In this document: positions 20,952-32,095 of the stretch, one piece after another
How the letters are laid out: the number at the start of each line of letters is the position of its first letter
Numbering within the stretch: the stretch's first letter is position 1
DNA from: Shewanella kaireitica
GTDB taxonomy: Bacteria; Pseudomonadota; Gammaproteobacteria; Enterobacterales; Shewanellaceae
DNA length: 64,000 bases
Assembly: GCF_023284045.1 (NCBI RefSeq)
Contig: NZ_JAKIKQ010000002.1
Coordinates: forward strand, 434,001-498,000
Reading direction: 5' to 3'
Notes under the pieces: generated by a model
The model's database searches: none
What the model was told of the DNA's origin: nothing
The model's input: the letters and a program-made list of their open reading frames with translations, nothing else
Made by a program: the position numbers and the translations under genes

Positions 20952-21734
20952 TTACTTGCCGATTAGAGGGACTACTTCTCTGTATGGCTCGGAGTTCTGA
21001 TAAATTTCAAGTCGCTGCATAAACTCTCCGGTTTTACTCTTATCTGATGTAACGGCTAATGCCTCAATGGCTTTTTGTTGAGTAGTAATCGCAGCGTCAA
21101 AGTCTCCTAGCTCCGCATAGGCAGCGGCAAGATTATCTAAATTAGTAGGATCTTTTGCATTAGCTTCAAGTAAAGTTAACGAAAGCGCTAGTGCTTGATC
21201 ACCGTCGCGATACTTAGCTTCTGGACAGGTCGCTAAAATCCATGCAACATTCCCCAGCGAGACTTCATCACCCACTAATTTAAACTGCTCTACAGCTTTG
21301 CCACAGTTACGCTCAACCCCTTCACCACCAGAAGCATAAATAAAGCCCAATCTAAAGTCGGCCCACTTATTGCCTTGCTTACTCAGCGCTGTATACCACT
21401 GCTTTGCCGTCGATAAGTCCCTAGATACAATACTACCTTCAAAAGCTAAGTCAGCAACTGTTTGCTGAGCTTTAGCATGGCCTTGCTGTGCAGCAGCGGT
21501 TATCCAGCCCATACCAGTGTCTTGATCTTGCTCTACATAGCGACCAGAGAGGTACATAAGTCCAAGTAAATACTGAGCATCGAAATCACCTTGAGCAGCT
21601 TTTAAATGGATATGCGCGACTCTGCTGGCTTCTTCAGCCCCCTTAGGTTGAGGGATCGAAAAAGCTTGAACAGCTGTGCTTGCCGTTATAAAAAAGACCA
21701 CTACAGTATTTAAAATCCAAGGTCTAAACTTCAC
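20952..21734 (-). CDS. Secreted Sel1/TPR-repeat protein
   Basis: Periplasmic or envelope protein of 260 residues with a signal peptide ending at about residue 24 (TAVQAFS). Sel1-like repeats span roughly residues 45-150 (DAQYLLGLMYLSGRYVEQD, AKAQQTVADLAFEGS, ADFRLGFIYASGGEGVERN). A TPR-like pair follows near residues 190-240 (DNLAAAYAELGDFDAAIT). Such repeats mediate protein contacts, but the partner is unknown. A Fur-like site lies about 115 bp upstream of its start, suggesting iron control. Convergent with prkB. Confidence 0.82.
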   Translation of the reverse strand: MKFRPWILNTVVVFFITASTAVQAFSIPQPKGAEEASRVAHIHLKAAQGDFDAQYLLGLMYLSGRYVEQDQDTGMGWITAAAQQGHAKAQQTVADLAFEGSIVSRDLSTAKQWYTALSKQGNKWADFRLGFIYASGGEGVERNCGKAVEQFKLVGDEVSLGNVAWILATCPEAKYRDGDQALALSLTLLEANAKDPTNLDNLAAAYAELGDFDAAITTQQKAIEALAVTSDKSKTGEFMQRLEIYQNSEPYREVVPLIGK

Positions 21735-21851
21735 GTGAGCTCCTTTAAATCAAACCACAAACACAGGTCTTAATGGTTATTGCTGAAATAGGCTAACTCG
21801 CAGTTAGCCAGAATTTGCCACAAATGTCGAGAATAAAGACTCAGACACAGT

Positions 21852-21871
21852 AATGAGAATCATTTTTATTG
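21852..21871. promoter_or_regulatory. Fur-like box
   Basis: The core aatgagaatcatttttatt matches the Fur consensus aatgataatgattatcatt well. It is 117 bp or more upstream of the Sel1-repeat gene on the minus strand and about 300 bp before crp. The Sel1 gene is the closer target. Inferred from sequence only. Confidence 0.55.
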
Positions 21872-22003
21872 ATAAGGTTCAAAAAATGCTAGAATTGACG
21901 CCATACATTATTGTGCCATTCACTGTCTGCCAGAAAGTAACCAAACAGGATGTGATATTGCTTGCAGAGTTAAGCATACTATTGGCTGAAAAGCCGTAAT
22001 GAG

Positions 22004-22032
22004 TTGACATATATTACTAATGTATCAGAATA
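22004..22032 (+). promoter_or_regulatory. Candidate sigma-70 promoter for crp
   Basis: A perfect -35 TTGACA, a 17-bp spacer and a -10-like AGAATA. Initiation here would give a leader of about 135 nt before the crp ATG. The leader contains gaattgacg-like and direct-repeat sequence but no recognised riboswitch. Confidence 0.45.
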
Positions 22033-22173
22033 AAAGACTATCTTGATAGCGAGTTACCTTTATGCGTTAAGTCTAAACTAAGACTTCCATCAAGGTTTCA
22101 CCTGCTTAATTGACGTAAGATGCTTAATTAGCATATTCTTACTCTTAACGTAAATCAGTCGAGGAACATAGGC

Positions 22174-22809
22174 ATGGCTCTGATTGGAAAGCCAAAACCA
22201 GATCCTACTTTGGAATGGTTTTTATCACACTGTCACATTCATAAGTACCCAGCCAAAAGCACTTTGATCCACGCTGGTGAAGATTCAGATACGCTTTATT
22301 ACATCGTAAAGGGTTCGGTTGCCGTCTTGATTAAAGACGAAGAAGGTAAAGAGATGATTCTTTCTTACCTAAACCAGGGCGACTTTATTGGTGAACTAGG
22401 TTTATTCGAAGAGCAAGCAGAGCGTACTGCTTGGGTTCGTGCTAAGCAAGCTTGTGAGATTGCTGAAATTTCATATAAGAAATTTAAGCAACTTATTCAG
22501 GTGAACCCTGAAATTTTGATGAAGCTTTCTTCGCAAATGGCTTATCGTCTACACAGCACCAGCCAAAAAGTCGGCGACTTAGCCTTCTTAGATGTTGCTG
22601 GTCGCATTGCACAAACATTGCTTCACCTTGCTAAACAGCCAGATGCAATGACGCACCCTGACGGCATGCAGATAAAGATCACTCGTCAAGAGATTGGTCA
22701 AATTGTAGGTTGTTCTCGTGAAACTGTTGGTCGCATCTTGAAAATGCTTGAAGAACAAAACCTTATCCAAGCTCACGGTAAGACTATCGTAGTATACGGT
22801 ACTCGCTAA
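22174..22809 (+). CDS. crp: cAMP receptor protein CRP
   Basis: Global transcription regulator binding cAMP and DNA (211 residues). The cyclic-nucleotide pocket includes [18 protein letters not shown] (about residues 71-88, Arg and Ser/Thr phosphate contacts). The dimer helix follows, and the helix-turn-helix [22 protein letters not shown] lies near residues 169-190. It is nearly identical by eye to E. coli CRP. In Shewanella CRP is known to control anaerobic respiration, including DMSO reduction, making it a plausible regulator of the dms-like operon in this window. Good GAGGAA ribosome binding site; a strong terminator follows. Confidence 0.97.
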   Translation: MALIGKPKPDPTLEWFLSHCHIHKYPAKSTLIHAGEDSDTLYYIVKGSVAVLIKDEEGKEMILSYLNQGDFIGELGLFEEQAERTAWVRAKQACEIAEISYKKFKQLIQVNPEILMKLSSQMAYRLHSTSQKVGDLAFLDVAGRIAQTLLHLAKQPDAMTHPDGMQIKITRQEIGQIVGCSRETVGRILKMLEEQNLIQAHGKTIVVYGTR

Positions 22810-22846
22810 TACAGTATTAAGCTCGGTTTAAGACAGCTTCTATAAA

Positions 22847-22878
22847 GTGGCCTGAGATATATCTCAGGCCATTTTTTT
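22847..22878 (+). terminator. crp terminator
   Basis: The stem tggcctgagat / atctcaggcca is a perfect hairpin followed by seven T residues. It lies between crp and the next gene, whose ribosome binding site begins immediately after the T-run. Confidence 0.88.
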
Positions 22879-22889
22879 AGGAGTTTCGC

Positions 22890-23228
22890 TTGAAAGTTGC
22901 CATTTATTTAAGCGTTTTGATTTGCTTTCTAAAGTTCTCTACCTTAGCTTTTGCCAGCCAAAAAATTGAAGTAGAGCACTATCAAGCTCAGCAACTTGTC
23001 AAAGGTGGCGAGATCTTATCACTTGACGTGACCCTTGCGGGTATTCAAACGCTCTGTCACGGTAAACTTATCGACGCTCATTTATACCAGCAAAATGGCC
23101 ACTGGCGATATGAGTTACAGATCCGAACAATCGCAAGTCAATTGGTTGATTTAACCCTTGATGCAAAAAGCGGTCAACTCACTCATCCAACGAAATTACC
23201 AAGTAGTTGCATTGCAAAGCCATTGTAG
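22890..23228 (+). CDS. Secreted PepSY-like protein
   Basis: Small exported protein of 112 residues with a signal peptide (about residues 1-23, ending LAFASQ). The mature part (GGEILSLDVTLAGIQTLCHGKLIDAHLYQQNGHWRYELQI, quoted in parts) resembles a PepSY domain, with a charged helix then antiparallel strands. The start is TTG with an AGGAG ribosome binding site 6 bp before it, which lies directly after the crp terminator. It precedes a response regulator and histidine kinase; PepSY proteins are often encoded beside such pairs as envelope partners, so a sensory role is a reasonable inference. Confidence 0.68.
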   Translation: MKVAIYLSVLICFLKFSTLAFASQKIEVEHYQAQQLVKGGEILSLDVTLAGIQTLCHGKLIDAHLYQQNGHWRYELQIRTIASQLVDLTLDAKSGQLTHPTKLPSSCIAKPL

Positions 23229-23339
23229 TATTGGCTTATAAATCAGATCGCTTTACACTGTTAACATTACTATTGAGTTCATACTCCTGTCGAAATCAAC
23301 GTGTTCAATACTCTACAGGCATCACTGAGAGCATACTTT

Positions 23340-24014
23340 ATGAAATTACTCCTTGTTGAAGATAACACGCTACTTGTTGAAGAACTGCTAAAACAGCTTA
23401 AACAAGCTGGCTATGTCACTGACACAACTGACAAAATTAGCGAAGCTGATTATCTAATTAAGGAGACCAACTATGATTGTGTCATCCTTGATATTGGTCT
23501 GCCCGACGGTAATGGCCTTGAGCTACTTGAACGCTGGCGTGAACAAGGCATACATACGCCAGTTATCATGCTAACGGCCCGTAGTCAGTGGCATGAGAAG
23601 GTTGAAGGTTTTAACTCTGGTGCTGATGACTATTTAGGTAAACCGTTTCATACTCAAGAGCTACTGGTCAGAATTCAAGCGTTAATCCAGCGTGCTCACG
23701 GAAAAGCTAATACACCAAATAAGCAGCTTACTTACGCGGGAGTTGCGTTAGATGAAAGCCAGCAATCCGTCACTGTTGCAGACAATACGTTTGAGCTTAC
23801 GGCGATGGAGTTTAGGTTATTAAAGATATTCTTAATGTCACCTAAAAAGCTGCTGTCAAAAGCCCAGCTGACAGACAAGCTATATCAATTTGACGATGAG
23901 AAAGAGAGTAATGTGGTTGAAGTCTATGTGACTCACCTGCGCAAAAAATTGGGTAAAACCGCGATAGAAACTCGCCGTGGCCAAGGGTATATTTTTCACG
24001 GCGTCACTCAATGA
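23340..24014 (+). CDS. OmpR/PhoP-family response regulator
   Basis: DNA-binding response regulator (225 residues from the ATG). The receiver domain has acidic pocket Glu/Asp in LLLVEDN, the phosphoacceptor Asp in CVILDIGLPDGNG (about residue 51), Thr in MLTARS and Lys in LGKPF. A winged-helix domain of the OmpR type follows, ending VTHLRKKLGK...RRGQGYIF. A GTG 13 codons upstream is in frame, but receiver domains start at the MKLLLVEDN methionine. The stop overlaps the kinase start (ATGA). It resembles PhoP/QseB; the stimulus is unknown. Confidence 0.92.
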   Translation: MKLLLVEDNTLLVEELLKQLKQAGYVTDTTDKISEADYLIKETNYDCVILDIGLPDGNGLELLERWREQGIHTPVIMLTARSQWHEKVEGFNSGADDYLGKPFHTQELLVRIQALIQRAHGKANTPNKQLTYAGVALDESQQSVTVADNTFELTAMEFRLLKIFLMSPKKLLSKAQLTDKLYQFDDEKESNVVEVYVTHLRKKLGKTAIETRRGQGYIFHGVTQ

Positions 24015-25342
24015 TTTCAATCCGAAGCAAACTAAGCCTGTGGTTAACAGGCTTAGTCGTTATTGCCACGATTGTGGCAATTATCTTTTTCGAGTCGATG
24101 TTACGGCAAGCTTTTCATGATTCAATTATTGCCCGATTACAGGAAGATCTTCAGCAGGTCTTGCTTGCTACCCATATTGAAGACAGCACTTTTAGAATAG
24201 ATCAAACCCAACTTTCAAATTTCTATAAACCGGTTTACTCTGGCCGTTACTATCAGCTGGATCTCCCTGAGCAGGAACTCAGATCACGTTCACTATGGGA
24301 TCAACGTTTAGAAGTCGTTGATTTAGAAAAGGGCGAAACTCGCGCCTGGCAAACTAAAGGTCCGCAAAACCACGATATTCAGTTATTATCCATTGGACTA
24401 GAGTCTGAAACATCAGGGCTTAATGCGACGCTTACCGTTGCACAGGACTTAAGTATTGGCCGTAAGGTTTTTTCTGAGATCTATGGCACCAAACTCATCG
24501 TTAACCTTGTGATGTTAATGACCATGATAATGGGGATATTTTTAGTTCTGCGCCAATCTTTTAAGCCGGTAAACCAAATGAAAGATACCTTAGCGAAATT
24601 ACGTGAAGGTGAGATATCCTCTTTCGATCTCAATACCATTCCACTCGAACTGCAACCTCTTGCCTCCAACTACAATGAGCTTTTACAGTATTCAAGCAAG
24701 CAGATCGAACGCAGCCGTAATAATCTCGGTAACTTAAGCCATGGCTTGAAAACACCACTGGCAGTAATGCAGCAGCAGGTAGAAGCTTTAGGGTTAAAAG
24801 ATCCTCAGTCTGCTGAGGCGTTACAAAAGCAACTCAACCTCGTACATAAAATGATAGAGAGAAAACTAGCAGCAGCTAGAATTACCGGAGACATGTTACC
24901 AGCGGCTCAAATGCAGTTACCAAAAGATATTGAAGATCTGACACAAACCCTCAAAAAGGTTCATCGCACTAAAAATATCAATTGCCGTTTTAATATTCCA
25001 GCTGATATAAGCCGCTTACCCATGCACCGTGAAGACGGTATGGAACTACTCGGTAACTTGCTAGACAATGCCTTTAAATGGGCTGACAGCGAGATCAGAG
25101 TCTGCATTAGCAATCATAATCAGCAGCTACTACTGACGATTGAGGATGATGGCCCAGGGGTTAAAACAAAAGAGCTGGCACAGCTCACTCACCGTGGTAA
25201 ACGTTTAGACGAAGCAACCATGGGACATGGGCTAGGTCTATCGATTGTCAAAGATATTGCAGAGCAATATAAAATTGGCCTTCAATTCGAACACAGTCAA
25301 ACCTTACCAGGCTTGAAGGTCACATTGGATTTTAGTGATTAG
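24011..25342 (+). CDS. Sensor histidine kinase, PhoQ-like
   Basis: Membrane histidine kinase of 443 residues, partner of the overlapping response-regulator gene. Two transmembrane helices (about residues 8-30 and 160-182) enclose a periplasmic sensor region. A HAMP segment then leads to the dimerisation helix with phosphoacceptor His in NLSHGLKTPLAVM (about residue 247). ATP-site boxes follow: N box NLLDNAFKWA, G1 DDGPGV and G2 GHGLGLSIV. The H-box sequence SHGLKTPL resembles that of PhoQ/CreC-like kinases. The ligand is not evident. Confidence 0.92.
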   Translation: MISIRSKLSLWLTGLVVIATIVAIIFFESMLRQAFHDSIIARLQEDLQQVLLATHIEDSTFRIDQTQLSNFYKPVYSGRYYQLDLPEQELRSRSLWDQRLEVVDLEKGETRAWQTKGPQNHDIQLLSIGLESETSGLNATLTVAQDLSIGRKVFSEIYGTKLIVNLVMLMTMIMGIFLVLRQSFKPVNQMKDTLAKLREGEISSFDLNTIPLELQPLASNYNELLQYSSKQIERSRNNLGNLSHGLKTPLAVMQQQVEALGLKDPQSAEALQKQLNLVHKMIERKLAAARITGDMLPAAQMQLPKDIEDLTQTLKKVHRTKNINCRFNIPADISRLPMHREDGMELLGNLLDNAFKWADSEIRVCISNHNQQLLLTIEDDGPGVKTKELAQLTHRGKRLDEATMGHGLGLSIVKDIAEQYKIGLQFEHSQTLPGLKVTLDFSD

Positions 25343-25367
25343 TATAAAGTCCAATGAATTCTACCCA

Positions 25368-25400
25368 TTAAAAAGCCGGAATAATTCCGGCTTTTTTTCT
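25368..25400. terminator. Bidirectional terminator, kinase / DUF1338
   Basis: The stem aaaaagccggaat / attccggcttttt is perfect and nearly symmetrical with T-runs on both strands. It suits two convergent genes. Confidence 0.88.
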
Positions 25401-25426
25401 TTTTACCGTTCTAACTAACAGGTTAT

Positions 25427-26224
25427 TTAGTTTACGTTAGTGCTTTCAAAAATCTTGTCTGCAGACGCCGCCACAAAGCCTGTGTAAAGCTCACCGTCAG
25501 CTTTAGGGTAGCGGATGGCAAATTCATAAAAACAGCTAGGGATCTCTACCACAGCGTCTGAGAAGCTAACATTGATCTTGTCAGCCATTGTTGAAGATTG
25601 CTCTAGCAATACTTCAGGGCTGCCCTTAACTTCACCGCCGACAGCATTAAGCACAAAGCCGGCCTCTTTCAACGCATTATTAACTTCAAAAATAGTGTCG
25701 AAATTAGGTAGGTGATTAATTGAAACCGTAAAATGGTTTGCTCTATAACCCAGTGCTGCAACCCAAGCTGCATATTCACTTTCAGCTAATAGCAACTCAT
25801 AGGTCTTAGCGTCTAAATCCCAGTGACGACCCGAGTAAAGGAAGTTATCTGCAGTTGTAGCTGCTACATCAACCTGCTCAATCAAGCCTTTAATTGTTGT
25901 CTGAAGTTCATCACTAAACTCTTCTACCAACAACTCAGAGATAAATACTTTTGGTTGAGTGCTATCTGGATGCTCAAAATGCTTAGCATTAAGCTTCTTG
26001 GCTTCAAACTTATAATCACCGCAAGCAACATAACCAATAGATTCAAAATGTGCAGCTAGTACATCAAGGTTAACCTTGCTGATATTAAACGTTCGCAGTG
26101 CAATATGATCGTTGATGATCTTGTCGCCCTTTGAAAGTAACTGATGGACTTTAGCGGCTGATGGGGTCATCTCAATATAATCTTGCCAAAGTGCTTCAAA
26201 TAACGCGTTTACATTAGTGTGCAT
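25427..26224 (-). CDS. DUF1338 family (HglS-like) dioxygenase
   Basis: Member of the DUF1338 family (265 residues from the ATG giving MHTNVNALFEALW, which has AGGAG 6 bp upstream). The open frame extends upstream to 26305 without a ribosome binding site. Pseudomonas HglS in this family is an Fe(II) 2-oxoadipate dioxygenase/decarboxylase making D-2-hydroxyglutarate in lysine catabolism. Here possible metal ligands are in NDHIALRTF and NHFTVSINHLPNF, with a Glu near the C-terminus. It follows astD on the same strand. Function on 2-oxoadipate is inferred from family and not shown here. Confidence 0.78.
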   Translation of the reverse strand: MHTNVNALFEALWQDYIEMTPSAAKVHQLLSKGDKIINDHIALRTFNISKVNLDVLAAHFESIGYVACGDYKFEAKKLNAKHFEHPDSTQPKVFISELLVEEFSDELQTTIKGLIEQVDVAATTADNFLYSGRHWDLDAKTYELLLAESEYAAWVAALGYRANHFTVSINHLPNFDTIFEVNNALKEAGFVLNAVGGEVKGSPEVLLEQSSTMADKINVSFSDAVVEIPSCFYEFAIRYPKADGELYTGFVAASADKIFESTNVN

Positions 26225-26410
26225 CGTTAACTCCTTTACGCCAGCGTGCTTATTGTTTGTTTGTGTCACGTGGCTATACACATTTGAGGGATTTAGCAGC
26301 CCCACCTAGGTTGGTAAGTGAAGCCGCTAGTACTTGCTAGATTTGCATTGCATCAACAGTGTTGATACTTGCTCAACGGCTTTAATGGTTCATAAAAGCT
26401 ATTGATATAA

Positions 26411-26448
26411 ACAAAAGGGAAGTGCCCCGAGCACTTCCCTTATGATTT
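26411..26448 (-). terminator. Terminator after astD
   Basis: A stem of eleven pairs (aagggaagtgc / gcacttccctt) with a five-base loop. On the minus strand it is followed by ttttgttt, so it ends the astA-astD transcript before the DUF1338 gene. Confidence 0.78.
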
Positions 26449-26458
26449 AACCGTAAAA

Positions 26459-27928
<1,470 letters not shown>

Positions 27929-28948
27929 CTACATTGCCAAGACACGGATCTGCTCGCCCTCTGCAACCATCAGGCCTGCAGCGGTTTCAGCATCTAAGAT
28001 CACGTTGTCGTTGTCGTCTGATACAGCTAACTCTGCAGCTGTAGCGCGGTAATTTTCAAGTTGCGTATTTGAAACGATATAGCTAGTTGCAGCCGCTGGT
28101 GTATCACCAATGGTCACAGTAAGCAGTCGGCTCTCGCGTACCGAGCGAATATCATTTAGGTTGCACTCTACAGTCGGCCCGCCGTCGAAGATATCGACGT
28201 AGCCACGGCATCTAAAGCCTTCAGCTTGCAGTAAATTAAGTGCAGGTCTGGTATTAGCGTGAACTTCACCAATCACTTTCTGTGCTTCTTCAGGCAGCAA
28301 GCAAACATAAACCGCATTTTTTGGCATCATTTCAGCCATAAATGCTTTTTGTCCTAGGCCCGATAAATAATCAGCTTCAATAAAATCGATACCAAGGAAA
28401 TGTTTCTGCAACCAGCCGTAAAAAGGCGAGTTGCCCTCGTCGTCGCTTTCACCACGCATTTCAGCAATGACTGTTTCGCCAAAACGCTGTGCATGTTGCG
28501 CTAAAAATAGGAAACGGCTACGTGATAACATGCGGCCATTGTTATTTTTTCGATAGCTGCCACGCAGGAATAAAGTACACAGCTCAGCAGCGCCCGTGTA
28601 ATCATGGCATAAAGTCAAAGTCTCAACTTCATTGCGAACATCAATCTGCTCAGAATGGTAAACTTCCGTGCCAAGGCGGTAATGGTAGAAGGCATCTTCC
28701 ATGCCCACAGCCGCTTCAATACCACAAGTACCGACGACTTCGCCGTTTGCAGTATCTTCAAGCACCATTAAATAGCCTTCATCAAAAGGCTTATCAACCT
28801 GTTTTTTAAACGATGCTTCAACGCGAGCGATCTTGCTTCGAAGAAGATCTTCGTTCACAGGTAAAGATGTGAATCCATGGCCTGACTCTTCTGCTATTTG
28901 GTATAGCGCGTCAAAGTCAGTGGATCGAATTGGACGTATAACTAACAT
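27929..28948 (-). CDS. astA: Arginine N-succinyltransferase
   Basis: First committed step of arginine catabolism by the AST pathway: succinyl-CoA plus arginine gives N2-succinylarginine. The protein is 339 residues, typical of AstA. It starts with LVIRPIRSTDFDALYQIA and contains CTLFLRGSYRKNNNGRMLSRSR, the family signature used for CoA binding, and YVDIFDGGPTVEC near residue 260. It is the first gene of an astA-astD pair and lies downstream of argD, separated by a terminator. Confidence 0.94.
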   Translation of the reverse strand: MLVIRPIRSTDFDALYQIAEESGHGFTSLPVNEDLLRSKIARVEASFKKQVDKPFDEGYLMVLEDTANGEVVGTCGIEAAVGMEDAFYHYRLGTEVYHSEQIDVRNEVETLTLCHDYTGAAELCTLFLRGSYRKNNNGRMLSRSRFLFLAQHAQRFGETVIAEMRGESDDEGNSPFYGWLQKHFLGIDFIEADYLSGLGQKAFMAEMMPKNAVYVCLLPEEAQKVIGEVHANTRPALNLLQAEGFRCRGYVDIFDGGPTVECNLNDIRSVRESRLLTVTIGDTPAAATSYIVSNTQLENYRATAAELAVSDDNDNVILDAETAAGLMVAEGEQIRVLAM

Positions 28949-29041
28949 CTAGGAGTCTCCTCACTATCACCTGCGATTGCCTCAACAGTGCTAAATAAGC
29001 CAATATTAAGAGCTAACCAACAAGTATCCTAAAGACAAAAA

Positions 29042-29069
29042 AGAAGCGCTAGAATGCTCTAGCGCTTCG
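29042..29069 (-). terminator. Terminator after argD/astC
   Basis: The perfect stem gaagcgctaga / tctagcgcttc encloses a four-base loop. On the minus strand it is followed by ttttttgtct. It separates argD from astA, which may thus have its own promoter. Confidence 0.85.
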
Positions 29070-29077
29070 TTTGCCAA

Positions 29078-30816
<1,739 letters not shown>

Positions 30817-31959
30817 CTAGATTAAAGACAGTTTACGGTAGTTTTGTGCATTCAATCGGATCAACTCTTGCTCAGAAAGCTCATAATAGTCATACATCAC
30901 CCGTCGCTCTGCAGCAGTAATATTTCCAGACTCTTGTAACAGGTAAACTCGAGCGAAACAGTTAGCTCTCTCTAACAACTTTGCATCATCGTTTAAGTCT
31001 GCATATTTCAAACTGGTATTAATCGACTTGAAAGCCTGTGTTAGACGGCTTTGTTCAAAATCAAGTAACTCAAGTAACTGCCAGTTCAATAAACCACTAT
31101 GCTTCAACGCCTGTTGGTAAACATCCAATGCAGGAAACTCCGTTGCCATCACGGCATCGTACAGTGCTTTATCTCGACTAGCACTAGCCTCTCTGAGCCA
31201 AGTCCCCCAAGTGGTATCAAACAGCTTGGCACAATTACTAATAACACAGGAGTTACCCAGTTGATTCATCAAACTGCAACTATAGAAGAATGCACGGTCT
31301 TTACTGTGCAACTCAACCAAAGCTTGCGCCGCTATTGCGCTGATAATGCTATAACGCCATAGCTTGCGTGTGACCCACAGCAACTGAGGTTGACCACTGG
31401 GCATAAGATTACGTAGGCAAAAATAGGGGATCAACGCCTGTAGATTTTCAATACCAATATAATTGAGTACCAACTTTATATCGGTGACCTGGATTTCAGA
31501 AGACTTTGGACGACGATGTCTGAAGGTCGGACTATTGATCATATTAATAAGATCGCGCTGCAACCAAGGCAACGCCATCACCAACGGCCGTATTTTCACC
31601 AGGTCGACTTGTTTGGAATAGAGCATTTCCAACAACAAAACCTGCTTATCATCAAGGCTTGAATGTTCAAGCACTAGTTCGACGGATGCTAACTGATGTT
31701 CAATGGTTTGGTTTACGCTAGTGATAAGTTGGCTCGACACGGCTTTATATAGCGCTTGGGCGCGGTTTTGCTTGTCGATTCGCGCTCTAATCGCCTCTCG
31801 TTCAATTTCAAGCTTATTAGCATTAACTTCAAGCTCAGCATCAATTTCACCAGCCATAGCTGTAGGCTTGCTTTTGCCTACAATCAACAAGTGTTGCAAC
31901 CTATGTTCTAGCTCAACGATTTTTCCGGGCTTTACTCCACCCGCGACTGAAATTGCCAC
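30817..31959 (-). CDS. HDOD-domain protein
   Basis: Cytoplasmic protein of 380 residues in the HDOD family, which acts in signalling with lost HD-phosphohydrolase activity. The HDOD region lies about residues 125-330 and includes INSPTFRHRRPKSSEIQ, a helix-rich LLNYIG-type core and ISAIAAQALVELHS. It has no N-terminal receiver or GGDEF domain; the first 110 residues are charged and helical. I place the start at a GTG (31959) with AGGA 6 bp upstream; the longer frame to 31989 begins with TTG and lacks a ribosome binding site. Role unknown. Confidence 0.75.
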   Translation of the reverse strand: MAISVAGGVKPGKIVELEHRLQHLLIVGKSKPTAMAGEIDAELEVNANKLEIEREAIRARIDKQNRAQALYKAVSSQLITSVNQTIEHQLASVELVLEHSSLDDKQVLLLEMLYSKQVDLVKIRPLVMALPWLQRDLINMINSPTFRHRRPKSSEIQVTDIKLVLNYIGIENLQALIPYFCLRNLMPSGQPQLLWVTRKLWRYSIISAIAAQALVELHSKDRAFFYSCSLMNQLGNSCVISNCAKLFDTTWGTWLREASASRDKALYDAVMATEFPALDVYQQALKHSGLLNWQLLELLDFEQSRLTQAFKSINTSLKYADLNDDAKLLERANCFARVYLLQESGNITAAERRVMYDYYELSEQELIRLNAQNYRKLSLI

Positions 31960-32032
31960 AAAGAATCCTACTTTAAACCTTAAACTCAATAGTTGTGATA
32001 AACGCTAACAGTGTATTATCACCTTTTAGACA

Positions 32033-32071
32033 GCGATAAAAAATCCAGAGTGACTCTGGATTTTTTATCGG
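32033..32071 (-). terminator. dbpA terminator
   Basis: A 17-bp perfect stem (cgataaaaaatccagag / ctctggattttttatcg) with a TGA loop lies 25 bp beyond the dbpA stop and ahead of the HDOD gene. Confidence 0.88.
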
Positions 32072-32095
32072 CTCAACCACAAAATTATTTAGCCG

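Larger units (their letters stand above)
21735..22173. other. Divergent intergenic region, Sel1 gene / crp
   Basis: 439 bp without a gene. It holds a Fur-like box near 21853, a possible CRP half-site TGTGATATTG at 21951 (right half matches TCACA at only three of five positions), and a candidate crp promoter at 22004. I see no RNA gene. Confidence 0.5.
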
